A DNA stretch of 64,000 nucleotides from an uncultured Erysipelotrichaceae bacterium. Its GTDB lineage: Bacteria > Bacillota_I > Bacilli_A > Erysipelotrichales > Erysipelotrichaceae. Positions 15,779 through 28,104 of this stretch are shown piece after piece. The stretch covers positions 1 to 64,000 of the forward strand of contig CANDJN010000006.1 of assembly GCA_947385085.1 (NCBI GenBank), given 5' to 3'. The position numbers and the translations under genes were made by a program. Position 1 is the stretch's first letter. Each line of letters opens with the position of its first letter. Below the pieces are notes generated by a model. The model was given only the letters and a program-made list of their open reading frames with translations. It ran no database searches and had not been told where the DNA came from.

Positions 15779-17575
15779 TTAAATAGCACGCGTATATTCC
15801 TTCAGCCATTTCCGTTCGTCATCATTTAGATAAGGAGAAATTTTTTCATAAACCTCTTGATGATAGGAATTCAGCCATGCTTTTTCATCGTTGCTTAACA
15901 AGGCAGGATCAACTCCGTCCAAATCAATCGGCGCAAAAGTGATTGTTTCAAATTCCATGAATTGTCCGTATTCATTCTTAATGCCTTTGCGGCAAATCAA
16001 TTCGTTTTCCGTACGAATGCCGTATTCGCCCTCTAAATAAATGCCCGGTTCAATCGTCGTCACCATGCCCGCTTCCAATACTGCGTTATCGGTGCGCTCC
16101 GGCACCATTTTCCAGCGAAAACCGTTAGGTCCTTCATGAACATTTAAGACAAAGCCGACGCCATGACCGGTGCCGCATTGATAATCAATATCTTCGCTCC
16201 ACATCGGCTGACGTGCCAGTATATCCAGGTTCATACCACGACATCCATACAGGAATTTAGCTCGTGATAAATTCATCATACCACGCAGCACATTGGTAAA
16301 ATGACGCCGTTGCCGATCACTGATCGATCCCAGCACAAAGGTTCGTGTGATGTCAGTGGTTCCTTCAAAATACTGACCGCCGCTGTCAACCAAAAGGAAA
16401 CCCTCCGGCCGCAAAGTCGCCGCATTATCTGCATTTGCCTGATAGTGCATCATCGCCGCATTTTCGTTATAGGCAGAGATTGTGCCAAAGCTACAATCAA
16501 TCCAATGTTCCAGCTCGCTGCGATATTGCGCTAGCTTCTCCGCTGCGCTATACTCCGTAATCGTCATCGTATTGATGTTTTGTTTTAGCCAATACATAAA
16601 TTTGGTTACCGCCACACCGTCCTTAATATGGGCAATTCGATCATTTTGTAATTCCACATCGTTTTTTATTGCCTTCCATAATTGGCTCGGATTTCGCTCA
16701 TCTGTGATCGTGACAGTGGATGGCAAGGCTTGAGTGATCCGATAATTGACCGTCCCTTTGTCCATAAGAATACGCGCATTGGAATTTAGCTTTTCAACAG
16801 CGTTAAAGATTGCTTCATAAGCATCAACACTAACGCCTTCTTTGGCAAAACGTTTCCGCATTTCCTCATTCAATTTACTTTGATCAATGAAACATGTCAC
16901 ACGATCCATTTCTACAATCAAATAAGCAAATGATACAGGAAAACCGCTGATGTCGTTACCGCGCATATTCAATATCCACGCGATATCATCCAGAGTGGTC
17001 ACAATGTGCGTATCGACCTCATGCTCACTCATCCATTTGCGCAGGCGGCTTAATTTACTTGTCGTGCTTTCACCGCAATATGCAATATCCAGGGTGAAAG
17101 CCGGTTCTTTGGGCAGTGCAGGGCGATCCTTCCAGATCAGCCCAACCAAATCTTCATCGCTGTGAAGAATACCATGCTTAGCGGCAATTTTATCCTTTAA
17201 TTTTTCTGCTAATCCGGTATTGACCACCCGGCCGTCGAAACCAAGCGCATGTCCTGCTTCGAGATGATCCAAAATATAGTCCTCCATTAACGGAGTATTT
17301 TCCATACCCATTTTCATCAATTGAATACCGGTATCTTTTAATTCACGCTCTGCCTGAATGAAATAGCGGCCATCTGTCCAAAGTCCGGCTTCCTTTCTTG
17401 TCACCACAAGCGTTCCGGCAGAACCACTGAAATTGCTCATCCAATGACGTGCTTTAAAATGCTCTCCTGCGTACTCTGTTTCATGAAAATCACTGGTGGG
17501 AATCATATAAACATCAATATCACGCTGACTCATTTCCTTTCGCAGCGCTGTTAATCGTTCTTGAATTTGATTCAT
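15779..17575 (-). CDS. Xaa-Pro aminopeptidase, M24B family (long form)
   Basis: A 598-residue cytosolic metallopeptidase that removes N-terminal residues preceding proline. Two creatinase-like N-terminal domains come first (SDFHETEY, NFSGSAGTLVVT, LWTDGRYFIQAE), then the pita-bread catalytic domain with its metal ligands in LLVDSGGQYFEGTTDITRTF, GTGHGVGFVLNVHEGP, TTIEPGIYLEGEYGIRTENEL. A C-terminal extension follows, as in the long APP1-type enzymes. The start is set at 17575 because AAGGAGG lies 7 bases upstream; a longer frame to 17650 has no ribosome-binding site. No signal peptide. Monocistronic. Confidence 0.9.
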   Translation of the reverse strand: MNQIQERLTALRKEMSQRDIDVYMIPTSDFHETEYAGEHFKARHWMSNFSGSAGTLVVTRKEAGLWTDGRYFIQAERELKDTGIQLMKMGMENTPLMEDYILDHLEAGHALGFDGRVVNTGLAEKLKDKIAAKHGILHSDEDLVGLIWKDRPALPKEPAFTLDIAYCGESTTSKLSRLRKWMSEHEVDTHIVTTLDDIAWILNMRGNDISGFPVSFAYLIVEMDRVTCFIDQSKLNEEMRKRFAKEGVSVDAYEAIFNAVEKLNSNARILMDKGTVNYRITQALPSTVTITDERNPSQLWKAIKNDVELQNDRIAHIKDGVAVTKFMYWLKQNINTMTITEYSAAEKLAQYRSELEHWIDCSFGTISAYNENAAMMHYQANADNAATLRPEGFLLVDSGGQYFEGTTDITRTFVLGSISDRQRRHFTNVLRGMMNLSRAKFLYGCRGMNLDILARQPMWSEDIDYQCGTGHGVGFVLNVHEGPNGFRWKMVPERTDNAVLEAGMVTTIEPGIYLEGEYGIRTENELICRKGIKNEYGQFMEFETITFAPIDLDGVDPALLSNDEKAWLNSYHQEVYEKISPYLNDDERKWLKEYTRAI

Positions 17576-17908
17576 TCCTATTCCTCCTTCATCTCCCCTA
17601 TTGTAGCGCAAAAGCATAAAAAAAGCTATGAAAACCATTGAGAATTGCATTCTTGGAACATTAAATGACTAGATTTGGAAATTCCATCAAATATATGACA
17701 ATCACGGAAATAACAATTTGCGTCATTATTCATGTGAATTGATCAAGCGTCGTTACTCTTTTAGGAATATCCGTTCATATCTTCGGTACTATATCAGTGA
17801 TTCACCGGCAAATCAGCCAGCGTAATTCATTACATTTTTTCTGTTTTTTGGGGACTTTAGATTTATGAATATAAAAAAGTCCCATTTCTTAGGACTTTGT
17901 TCACAATA

Positions 17909-17984
17909 TGGCTGGGGTACTTGGATTCGAACCAAGGAAATGCCAGATTCAGAGTCTGGTGCCTTACCGCTTGGCTATACCCCA
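17909..17984 (-). tRNA. tRNA-Gln (anticodon CUG)
   Basis: The minus strand folds as a complete cloverleaf: acceptor TGGGGTA/TACCCCA, D-arm with AGCCAAGCGGTAAGGC, anticodon stem CCAGA/TCTGG with loop CTCTGAA (anticodon CTG), T-arm with GGTTCGAATCC. Discriminator G and an encoded CCA end the gene at 17909. The CUG anticodon reads only CAG. It is divergent from gltX across the sugar island. Confidence 0.95.
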
Positions 17985-18000
17985 ATAAAGATACGTCAAT

Positions 18001-18029
18001 ATTCTACTGATATTATGATGGTTTGTCAA
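18001..18029 (-). promoter_or_regulatory. Promoter of tRNA-Gln
   Basis: Minus strand TTGACA (18029-18024), 17-base spacer, TAGAAT (18006-18001), about 16 bases before the mature 5' end. Confidence 0.85.
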
Positions 18030-18032
18030 GGG

Positions 18033-18056
18033 ATTATGCAATATTTGGCAGAAATA
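18033..18056 (+). repeat. 24-bp direct repeat, left copy (island boundary)
   Basis: The sequence beginning ATTATGCAATATTTGGCAGA is identical over 24 bases to 26498-26521. It lies just outside the tRNA-Gln promoter and marks the left limit of the AT-rich sugar island. Confidence 0.8.
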
Positions 18057-18260
18057 ACATGTTAGTTTACAATAGATGTGTCACAAAAAGGATTAACAAA
18101 AAGCAAGAGACAGCTATACTTAAGTTACAACAGAGAAAGGTGATCTCTTGCATGAATAATATAGCTCAAGATATGCGCTTTCCTCTATCAATTGTTAAAT
18201 CTTAAGCTGCGTCTTAAAATTCCGCACAACTTTCATCTGCTTTAAACCTGCTTCCGTCTC
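18057..18260 (+). mobile_element. IS remnant with transposase N-terminal fragment
   Basis: AGGTGAT precedes an ATG at 18152 opening MNNIAQDMRFPLSIVKS and then a stop; this resembles the N-terminus of IS481/IS3-like DDE transposases. A 25-base segment at 18206-18230 (starting CTGCGTCTTAAAATTCCGCA) recurs with two mismatches at 25933-25957, in front of the transposase C-terminal piece. Too short and interrupted to be active. The rest, to 18484, shows no gene. Confidence 0.55.
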
Positions 18261-18415
18261 GCCATATTGCTTTTAATTCTAATAAATCCTTTTCAAAATT
18301 TACATTACTTCTTCATTTGTTAGATAAAGCCAAATAGTCTCAAATCATGCTTCTAGCAATGATATAACAGACATAAAAGAAGCAACTTCAGAAGTCACTT
18401 CTTCTTATATTGTGC

Positions 18416-18454
18416 AAATCGGCATCAAAAACCCTAACATTTTGATACCGATTT
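18416..18454 (-). terminator. Hairpin after the phospho-beta-glucosidase operon
   Basis: AAATCGG(C/T)ATCAAAA forms a 15-base inverted repeat with one mismatch. A long stem placed 30-70 bases after the operon; the T-run is weak, so termination is inferred from position. Confidence 0.5.
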
Positions 18455-18484
18455 GATAATGATAATAATTATACTTCCATTGAA

Positions 18485-21167
<2,683 letters not shown>

Positions 21168-21220
21168 ATTTTCTCCTATTATATTAATGAAATTTCAAGA
21201 CATTACGTCTTGAAATTTCA

Positions 21221-21559
21221 TTATTTATTTTCTAAATTTTTAATTCTTTCATCAAGCGCTTCAGTTAAGCTAATCAAACGCTCTGCCATATTCATTTCAC
21301 AAAGAACAGTCATACAAGTATCTTGAGCATGTGTAAGAAGGATAGAAAATTCTGGATTTTCTCCGTTTGATTCTCTTTGTAACTCTACTGTTTGATATTT
21401 GTGAGCCTCTGTAATATCTTCTCTAGCCATTTCAAGATATTTTTTAGCATTTTCAAAATCAAATTTTTCTAATTCATTTAATGCCTCATTTACTTTAATT
21501 CTTGCATCTCCTGCATGTAAAATAATTTTCATTGCACCCATAGCTAATTTTTCGCTCAT
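21221..21559 (-). CDS. PTS IIA component, lactose/cellobiose class
   Basis: A 112-residue phosphocarrier with active-site His77 in SILLTHAQDTCM. It moves phosphate from HPr to the IIB domain of the neighbouring IIBC protein. Gene order (IIBC, IIA, aminotransferase, glucosidase) and one strand indicate an operon; the gap to IIBC is about 35 bases. Confidence 0.92.
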   Translation of the reverse strand: MSEKLAMGAMKIILHAGDARIKVNEALNELEKFDFENAKKYLEMAREDITEAHKYQTVELQRESNGENPEFSILLTHAQDTCMTVLCEMNMAERLISLTEALDERIKNLENK

Positions 21560-21594
21560 TTTCTTTTCCTCCTACTAAGATACTTTATTTTTTA

Positions 21595-23205
21595 CTATTT
21601 TGCAGATACTCTTTCTTCTGCTGATGCTTTCTTTTCAAACACTTTAAAGAATGGTAACCAAATGAACCAACTTACTACAAATAGTACGATAACTAAGATT
21701 ACACCAGTTACACTTCCAGTTGCTAAATATCCCTGAACAACTGTTGGTAAATACCACATTTGCATTGGAGCACTTGGGATCGGAACTAAACCAATCCTAC
21801 ATACTACGTACATAATTGATGGAATAACAATTGAGTTTAAGCATAGTGGAATCATTAAAATTGGATTCCAAACAACTGGTGCACCAAATACGATTGGCTC
21901 GTTGATATTGAAGATTGCCGGGAATAAAGTAACTTTACCAATAGCATTTAAGCGTTTTACTTTTGATTTCATACACATTAATACTAATGCAAGTGTACAT
22001 CCTTGACCACCAATATATGTAATTCCCATTACAGTTTCCATTAAGTTAAGTGCTTGTGGCGCTGCCCCCATAGCTACAGCAGCCATGTTAGCGTCCATAC
22101 CTTCCATCCAGACTGCCCATTGTATTGGGAATAAGATCCATGTGAAACCAAATGAGTATAAGAAGCATACCAAGAATGTCATAAATACTAGTCCAAACCA
22201 AGTTTGACCAAATGAAGCAATTGGAGCAAAACATCCACGAATAAATAACGGAAGGTCAAATCCTGAATTCATAATTGCGATACCAATAATCAAAGAAACA
22301 GTTACAGGAATTAATGCATCAACCCAGTTAACTACCATATCTGGCATTACTGTATCTTCTTTAAATAATGAATGGCTTGAAGCGAATTTAAACACAACAG
22401 AAGTAAAAATTCCTGTTACAACAGCAGTTAACATACCACCAGTTCCAATTTTGTCTAGGATGAAAGAAATTGTTCCACTTCCATCCATTGTTGGAATTGT
22501 AATAATAAAGAATAATGCTAATCCCGTTAACATAGCTGAAATTTTCAATTTTTCTTTCCCTACTTTTTCTAAAACTTTCATTGGAATTAATAATGATAAG
22601 AATATTGCTATTAAACCAAACGAGAAAGTATTAACAAGTGATATATCCGGTAACCAGCTAAAAATACTGAAATTCTTTAATACGTTAACAATTGATGATA
22701 CTGAACCAATCATAATCATCGGCAAGATACTCATAATCGATTGTTGAACAGCTGATATATATATGTTTTGAGTTAACTTATCCAGTTGTGGAGCCAGTTT
22801 ATCATTGATCCATCCCATGAATCCCGTTAATTCCTCTTCATTTGTTTCTTCTACTGCTTCTTTCTTTTCTTCAACTTTCACATTAGCAACTTTACCAGCA
22901 GATTCATAAACCTCTAAAGCTTGTTTTAATGTTGCTGCTCCATTGATTTCGCCATATGCATCTTTATCAATAAACGCAAATGGAATTCCATACGGTTCTA
23001 AATCTTTTTTAATTGCATCTTTTTTGAATTCTAGATGAGGGCCAAACATGATAATGTCTGTTCCTTTAAGATTACTCATCATCTCAGCATCACTTCTTGC
23101 AATAATTTCTAGGTTTTCCAAACCCTGACTTTTAGCAGCTTTTCTCATTGCTTGAGCCATAAAACCACTGGATGCTCCTGCACCACACATCAATAATATT
23201 TTCAT
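21595..23205 (-). CDS. PTS IIBC fusion, lactose/cellobiose class
   Basis: A 536-residue sugar permease. Residues 1 to about 100 are the IIB domain with phosphorylated Cys7 (KILLMCGAGASSGFM). A charged linker (KVEEKKEAVEETNEEE, about 110-125) leads to a IIC domain of about ten membrane segments ending near 525. The IIC signature INEPIVFGAPVVWNP is present. IIB-first order is less usual than IIC-IIB for lactose-type permeases. AGGAGGT lies 6 bases before the ATG. A putative cre site upstream suggests catabolite repression, and the divergent PRD regulator is the likely activator. Confidence 0.93.
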   Translation of the reverse strand: MKILLMCGAGASSGFMAQAMRKAAKSQGLENLEIIARSDAEMMSNLKGTDIIMFGPHLEFKKDAIKKDLEPYGIPFAFIDKDAYGEINGAATLKQALEVYESAGKVANVKVEEKKEAVEETNEEELTGFMGWINDKLAPQLDKLTQNIYISAVQQSIMSILPMIMIGSVSSIVNVLKNFSIFSWLPDISLVNTFSFGLIAIFLSLLIPMKVLEKVGKEKLKISAMLTGLALFFIITIPTMDGSGTISFILDKIGTGGMLTAVVTGIFTSVVFKFASSHSLFKEDTVMPDMVVNWVDALIPVTVSLIIGIAIMNSGFDLPLFIRGCFAPIASFGQTWFGLVFMTFLVCFLYSFGFTWILFPIQWAVWMEGMDANMAAVAMGAAPQALNLMETVMGITYIGGQGCTLALVLMCMKSKVKRLNAIGKVTLFPAIFNINEPIVFGAPVVWNPILMIPLCLNSIVIPSIMYVVCRIGLVPIPSAPMQMWYLPTVVQGYLATGSVTGVILVIVLFVVSWFIWLPFFKVFEKKASAEERVSAK

Positions 23206-23342
23206 ATTTACCTCCTTCTTGAAGTTGCTCTTATTTCAATTGTTAGTTTTTAAATGACATATATTATCTATTGACGGCATAATAGAAATATGTTTTGCAT
23301 TTAAGCGTCTCAACACAACTTCAACTTACAATCATATTCTAA

Positions 23343-23356
23343 TGAATCCGCTTTCA
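23343..23356 (-). promoter_or_regulatory. Putative catabolite-response element (cre)
   Basis: Minus strand TGAAAGCGGATTCA fits the WTGNAANCGNWNNCAW pattern across its core. It lies about 140 bases before the IIBC start, where CcpA could repress the PTS operon. Match to consensus only; the flanking base on one side differs. Confidence 0.55.
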
Positions 23357-23473
23357 CATTACAAACCAACTTCATTCAAACTATTAGGAAAAAATATTTA
23401 CACATTAATCTTACCTAAATGTAGGACATATTGAAATATCATTTTGATTCCGTGTAGTAGGAAAGATCTTAAA

Positions 23474-23502
23474 TTGACATCACAAAAGAAAAATGATATA
23501 TA
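23474..23502 (+). promoter_or_regulatory. Sigma-A promoter of the PRD regulator gene
   Basis: TTGACA, 17-base spacer, TATATA. Strong -35; the start codon is about 350 bases downstream, so the leader is long. Confidence 0.75.
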
Positions 23503-23511
23503 ATATTAAGA

Positions 23512-23591
23512 ATACCTACTATGAGAAATCAATAGGAAAAATGAATAATTATTGAAAAAGTAGGTATAAAAACTGCAAATAAAGCAGTTTT
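23512..23591 (+). promoter_or_regulatory. Leader stem-loops of the PRD regulator mRNA
   Basis: ATACCTACT (23512-23520) pairs with AGTAGGTAT (23559-23567), directly followed by AAAACTGC/GCAGTTTT (23569-23591), a terminator-like hairpin ending in TTTTGGGG. The pair sits within the first ~85 bases of the predicted transcript, as expected of an attenuator or protein-binding leader. No T-run of normal length follows, so function is uncertain. Confidence 0.5.
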
Positions 23592-23851
23592 GGGGAAATG
23601 GTTTAAATCAAATTCTCATTAGCTTGCCATCGAAATATCCAAGTGCTTTGTAGTGAGATTTTGCTTCGTATGTCTTATTCAAATAGTATTCCGAAAAAGT
23701 TATATTATTAAAGACATTGAACGTTGCCCAATTTATTACGTAACGAAGCAATGTTAAGTAGTCAAGTTACTGAATAAATAGTAGGAACACAGGTTACTAA
23801 TATCTTACTATAGATGACTAGAAAGGAATTTGATAATTATTATCTTAAGGG

Positions 23852-25792
23852 ATGAAATTATCATACAAGTTTAATATGAAATTTACAGAAGAAAGTATTA
23901 TTGAAAAAATTAATAGTACACATGGTTGGATTGATGCCAATGATTTAGCAGATTATTTTGGCGTATCTACTCGAACAATCCGCAATTATATTAAAAATAT
24001 TAAACAAGTTAATCCTTCATTGATTTATAGCTCGAATAAAGGCTATATGATAAACAAACGTGCATATGAAAATCGTGAAAAAAATGAAGAAATTGATAAC
24101 GCCAATTTAAATCGTGTTAATTATGTCATTAATCAATTGATTGTTTCAAAGGATCCTATTGATATGTTTGATTTAGCAGATAATTTAGCTATTAGTGATA
24201 CTTACTTTAGCCGTGTTCTAACAATGACAAAAGAACATCTAAAACCCTTTGACCTTACTATTGATAAAAAAAGAAACAAAATATGGATCACTGGGCAAGA
24301 AAAAAACATTCGAAGGCTTATTAGTAAACTTCTTTTAACTCAGGATGATAATTTTATATGTTTTAATAATCCGTTCTCCTCATTAAAAAGCCAAGACATC
24401 GATTCTTTAAGAAAAGATCTGGTCTTTATTCTTGAAAGCTTTCAATATTATGCAAACGATTATGGATTAAATACAATCCTTCTTCACATCGTAATCATGA
24501 TTGACCGAGTTAAATCTAGTCGTATTATGAACGAAATGCAGCAAAGAAGACGATTTTATGCAAAAGAACTCCAAATGATTAAAGAGATTACACACTACCT
24601 TGAATCAAATTACAACATTGAGATAACATCTTCTGATGCCTATAGTCTTGGCGTTGTTATCATTAATAACTGTGCTCATACTGGGGACACAAGTTTTAGT
24701 AAAGGAAACATCAACTTATACCTAGAAGATAACTATCAAGAACTTGCAGAAGAAGTATTATCAAATGTTGCACAACACTATGGATTAGAACCATTTAGTG
24801 AAAGTTTTATTGTAACTTTTTCGATTCATATTATGAACTTAGTAAATCGAGCAAAAGATAATAATTACACACATAATCCGCTTAAAAATGCATTTCAAGG
24901 AAACTATCCATTAATTTATGACATGGCTACATATATTACTAAATGGTTAAGAGATAAATTAAATATTCATATTAACGATGACGAAATATCTTTTATTGCT
25001 TTCCATATAGGAGCTTATCTTGAAAACACAAACATTAACAAAGAAAAAGTAAACTGCTGTTTTGTATATGCTCAGTATCATAATTTTCATGTAAAAGCAA
25101 TTGAAAAAATATTACACAAACTAGAAAATGAAATATTTATTTCATCAAACATTTCAGTAACAGAGCTAGATATGATTCCAAGCGATGTTGAATTAGTTAT
25201 CACACCCTGTCCTATTTCAAAAAAACAAATTAGTTTACCAGTAATTGCTACTTCAATGTTCATTTCTAATACAGACATCAATAATATTTATAACTGCGCA
25301 TGCAAAATTATGCAAGAACGAACAAAGAAAAAAATCATTAACTCTCTTCAATACTTTATACAATCAAATCTATTCCATAAAGAATTATATACAGAAACAA
25401 AAGAAGAAATGATTCATCTTTTAGCAAATGAATGCATCAAGTTAAATCTTGTTGAGCCAAGTTATGAAAATGAAGTATTAGATCGAGAATCTCTTTCTTC
25501 AACATCATATAGCAATGGTGTAGCAACACCTCATTCACTAAATATGTCAGCAAAGCGTTCATTCCTATCTGTTGTTATAAATGACAAGCCCACGCTTTGG
25601 GGAAAGAGAAATGTAAATATTATTATGATGATTGGTACTTCTATAGTAGACCGTGAAGCATTTAAACTATTATTTGATGAATTAATTGCTATTCTATATG
25701 ATGAAGAAAATGTAAGGAAAATTATAAAATGTAATACTTACGAAGAATTCACATACACATTATCTAATATGATTCAAAACTCAGGTGAATAA
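23852..25792 (+). CDS. PRD-containing transcription regulator with EIIA domain (LicR/BglG-like)
   Basis: A 646-residue sugar-operon activator. It starts with a DeoR/HTH_11-type helix-turn-helix (IDANDLADYFGVSTRTIRNY, about 27-46), then a second helical DNA-binding part, two PTS regulation domains (the second with ISFIAFHIGAYLE), a IIB-like region, and a C-terminal EIIA domain of the mannitol/fructose type with the phosphorylatable His in SNGVATPHS (about residue 563). PTS phosphorylation of these histidines sets activity. It is divergent from the PTS operon and is its likely activator. The start is uncertain: ATG 23852 has only a close AGGG, ATG 23876 has none. Confidence 0.87.
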   Translation: MKLSYKFNMKFTEESIIEKINSTHGWIDANDLADYFGVSTRTIRNYIKNIKQVNPSLIYSSNKGYMINKRAYENREKNEEIDNANLNRVNYVINQLIVSKDPIDMFDLADNLAISDTYFSRVLTMTKEHLKPFDLTIDKKRNKIWITGQEKNIRRLISKLLLTQDDNFICFNNPFSSLKSQDIDSLRKDLVFILESFQYYANDYGLNTILLHIVIMIDRVKSSRIMNEMQQRRRFYAKELQMIKEITHYLESNYNIEITSSDAYSLGVVIINNCAHTGDTSFSKGNINLYLEDNYQELAEEVLSNVAQHYGLEPFSESFIVTFSIHIMNLVNRAKDNNYTHNPLKNAFQGNYPLIYDMATYITKWLRDKLNIHINDDEISFIAFHIGAYLENTNINKEKVNCCFVYAQYHNFHVKAIEKILHKLENEIFISSNISVTELDMIPSDVELVITPCPISKKQISLPVIATSMFISNTDINNIYNCACKIMQERTKKKIINSLQYFIQSNLFHKELYTETKEEMIHLLANECIKLNLVEPSYENEVLDRESLSSTSYSNGVATPHSLNMSAKRSFLSVVINDKPTLWGKRNVNIIMMIGTSIVDREAFKLLFDELIAILYDEENVRKIIKCNTYEEFTYTLSNMIQNSGE

Positions 25793-25924
25793 TATTAGTT
25801 TCTTAAGAAAATTCTAATTATCAAGCATGAAGAATGATAAGAATATGATATTATTAGTACACTCTGATGAAGAAAGACTATGAATTAAGAATCTTAAAAA
25901 AGAAATCCTGACTTGACTCTGATT

Positions 25925-26478
25925 GATTTCTGACTGCGTCTTTAAATTCTGCACAACTACTCCTGAAGCGTTTCCTCTCTTTATCCTGTTATGCGCTTTC
26001 TTTCTATGTTACCCACTAAAAAAGCTCGTAAAAAGCAAGTTAACAAGCCTTATCATACTGCCATTGATGAGTCCTCCAGACTTCGCTACCTTGCCTTTAA
26101 TGAAAAACATTCTACCTATTCTTCATTAAAGTTTCTTATAGAATGTATCGAATTCTTCTCCATTAAGATTTAATGTGTTCAAACTGACAATGGATTTGAA
26201 TCTACCAATCGACTTACCAGTAATAAGAAAGCATTATTTGAAGAGACTTTATGCAAGACAATATATTGTATCATCCCATTCATCCTGCCACACCAAGACA
26301 CAATAGTAAAGTGAAAAGAAGTCATCATTAAAATCAAAAGAGATTATACGCTATACTACTTTCTATTCGCTTAATGATGCTCATTCTCATACCTTAAAAA
26401 AACGAATAACAGACCCTATGCGGCCTCTTGGCTATTTATCTCCTAACCAAGTGATTTCTCATTTGCTTAATGTGTGAT
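25925..26478 (+). mobile_element. Degraded DDE transposase (IS481/IS3-like) remnant
   Basis: Plus-strand pieces in shifting frames read as the C-terminal half of an integrase-core transposase: AIDESSRLRYLAFNEKHSTY from about 26056, after an in-frame TAA CVQTDNGFESTNRL, then in other frames IHPATPRHN and MRPLGYLSPNQVISHL, ending near 26478. DDE acidic residues are seen in AIDE and TDNG. Stops and frameshifts make it inactive. The 25-base segment at its start also occurs at 18206-18230. Confidence 0.75.
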
Positions 26479-26497
26479 ACATCATTGACAAACCTGC

Positions 26498-26521
26498 ATT
26501 ATGCAATATTTGGCAGAAATA
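26498..26521 (+). repeat. 24-bp direct repeat, right copy (island boundary)
   Basis: Identical to 18033-18056. It follows the transposase remnant and immediately precedes the intact gltX promoter. Confidence 0.8.
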
Positions 26522-26533
26522 TCACTGGAAACA

Positions 26534-26562
26534 TTGAACTGAAATTGACTTTACGGTATGAT
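26534..26562 (+). promoter_or_regulatory. Sigma-A promoter of gltX
   Basis: TTGAAC, 17-base spacer, TATGAT, about 45 bases before the ATG. Confidence 0.75.
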
Positions 26563-26606
26563 ATACGTGCATCAAATGAAGACTAAAATAGGAAGGATAA
26601 AAGGTA

Positions 26607-28064
26607 ATGAAAAAAGTTAGAACGAGATTTGCGCCAAGTCCCACCGGTTATATGCATATTGGAAATCTACGCACTGCCTTGTTTGAGTATTTAATTGCCA
26701 AGCATGAGGGCGGCGATTTTCTGTTGCGTATCGAGGATACCGATCAGGAACGTAAAGTAGAGGGTGCCGTAGATATTATTTATGAGACCTTAAAAGAAGT
26801 TGGTTTACAGCATGATGAAGGACCGGATATCGGTGGTTATTATGGTCCCTATATCCAGTCGGAACGCTTAGGGATGTACAAGGATTATGCCGATCAATTA
26901 GTAGAGTTGGGCGGTGCGCACTACTGCTTCTGTAGCGAAGAAGCGGTGGAGCGGCAGCGTAAAGAATGCGAGCTCATTAACAAGCCATTCCAATACGATG
27001 ATCCCTGTAAGCATATCCCACTGGCAGAGGCAAAAGCGCGAATTGCCAAAGGTGAGCCTTATGTCGTTCGCCAGACCATTGCCCATGAGGGCGCTACATA
27101 TTTTGATGACGAGGTATACGGACGGATTGAAGTGGACAATGATATTCTGGATGAATCCGTGCTTTTGAAAAGCGATGGTTATCCTACCTATAACTTTGCG
27201 AATATCATTGATGATCATACCATGGGTATCACCCATGTCGTTCGCGGCAATGAATATTTAAGCTCTACGCCGAAATACAATTTAATCTATCAGGCTTATG
27301 GATGGGATTTACCTACCTATGTTCATGTTCCTCCGGTGATGAAGGATGAGCAGCATAAGCTCAGTAAGCGCAATGGCGACGCTTCCTTTCAGGATTTGGT
27401 GAAAAAAGGCTATTTACCGCAGGCGATCCTAAACTATATCGCATTGCTGGGATGGGCTCCGGAAGGCGAACAGGAAATCTTTACTCTGGAAGAACTGATT
27501 GATGTCTTTGATATTAAACGCATTTCGAAGTCACCGGCGATTTTTGATCTACATAAATTGACTTGGATGAACGGTATGTATTTAAGAGCAATGTCGCTGG
27601 AACAATTTCATGAATTGGCGCTTCCTTATTATCAGGATGCCCTCCATAGCGATGTCGATTTAATGCAGGTTTCGCGCATTCTTCAACAGCGGGTAGAGGT
27701 ATTGAAGCAAATTCCGGAAATGATTGACTTTATTGATACGCTGCCGGATTATAACATTGAAATGTATATTCATAAAAAGATGAAAACGACCTATGAAATT
27801 GCATTAACGGCATTAAAGGCCGCCCACACGGCTTTACAGGAGGTAGAAGATTGGAATGAAAATACCGTACATGAAGTATTGCTGGGACTGCCTCCACAGC
27901 TCGAGATGAAAAACGGTCAAGTATTATGGCCGGTGCGTACTGCGCTGAGCGGAAAGCAGTTTACCCCCGGCGGTGCCATTGAAATTGCCCATATTTTAGG
28001 CAAGGACGAATCACTGCGCCGCATTCAAATCGGCATAGCAAAGCTGAGTGAAGTGAATCTATAA
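26607..28064 (+). CDS. gltX: Glutamate-tRNA ligase
   Basis: A 485-residue class I aminoacyl-tRNA synthetase that charges tRNA-Glu and, in organisms lacking GlnRS, tRNA-Gln for later amidation by GatCAB. The HIGH motif appears as HIGN in [18 protein letters not shown] and KMSKS as KLSKR in [11 protein letters not shown] Rossmann core is followed by the helical anticodon-binding half. Full length. AGGAAGG lies upstream of the ATG. It is divergent from a tRNA-Gln gene across the sugar island. Whether it is discriminating or not cannot be settled from sequence alone. Confidence 0.95.
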   Translation: MKKVRTRFAPSPTGYMHIGNLRTALFEYLIAKHEGGDFLLRIEDTDQERKVEGAVDIIYETLKEVGLQHDEGPDIGGYYGPYIQSERLGMYKDYADQLVELGGAHYCFCSEEAVERQRKECELINKPFQYDDPCKHIPLAEAKARIAKGEPYVVRQTIAHEGATYFDDEVYGRIEVDNDILDESVLLKSDGYPTYNFANIIDDHTMGITHVVRGNEYLSSTPKYNLIYQAYGWDLPTYVHVPPVMKDEQHKLSKRNGDASFQDLVKKGYLPQAILNYIALLGWAPEGEQEIFTLEELIDVFDIKRISKSPAIFDLHKLTWMNGMYLRAMSLEQFHELALPYYQDALHSDVDLMQVSRILQQRVEVLKQIPEMIDFIDTLPDYNIEMYIHKKMKTTYEIALTALKAAHTALQEVEDWNENTVHEVLLGLPPQLEMKNGQVLWPVRTALSGKQFTPGGAIEIAHILGKDESLRRIQIGIAKLSEVNL

Positions 28065-28080
28065 TCCAGTGCTTACAAAA

Positions 28081-28104
28081 AAAAGACGATTTGTTCGTCT
28101 TTTT
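28081..28104. terminator. Bidirectional terminator between gltX and the M18 aminopeptidase
   Basis: AAAAGACGA with TCGTCTTTTT around a five-base loop; both converging genes end here. Confidence 0.85.

Larger units (their letters stand above)
23206..23851. other. Divergent regulatory region of the PTS operon and its regulator
   Basis: No gene is seen. The region contains a putative cre, a sigma-A promoter for the regulator, and two stem-loops in its ~350-base leader (each listed separately). The PTS operon promoter itself is not clear; a TTGAAG-like -35 candidate lies near 23320. Confidence 0.6.

Noticed and set aside
17865..18065. Plus-strand 66-residue frame
   Set aside because: It is the antisense reading through the tRNA-Gln gene, a common false protein.
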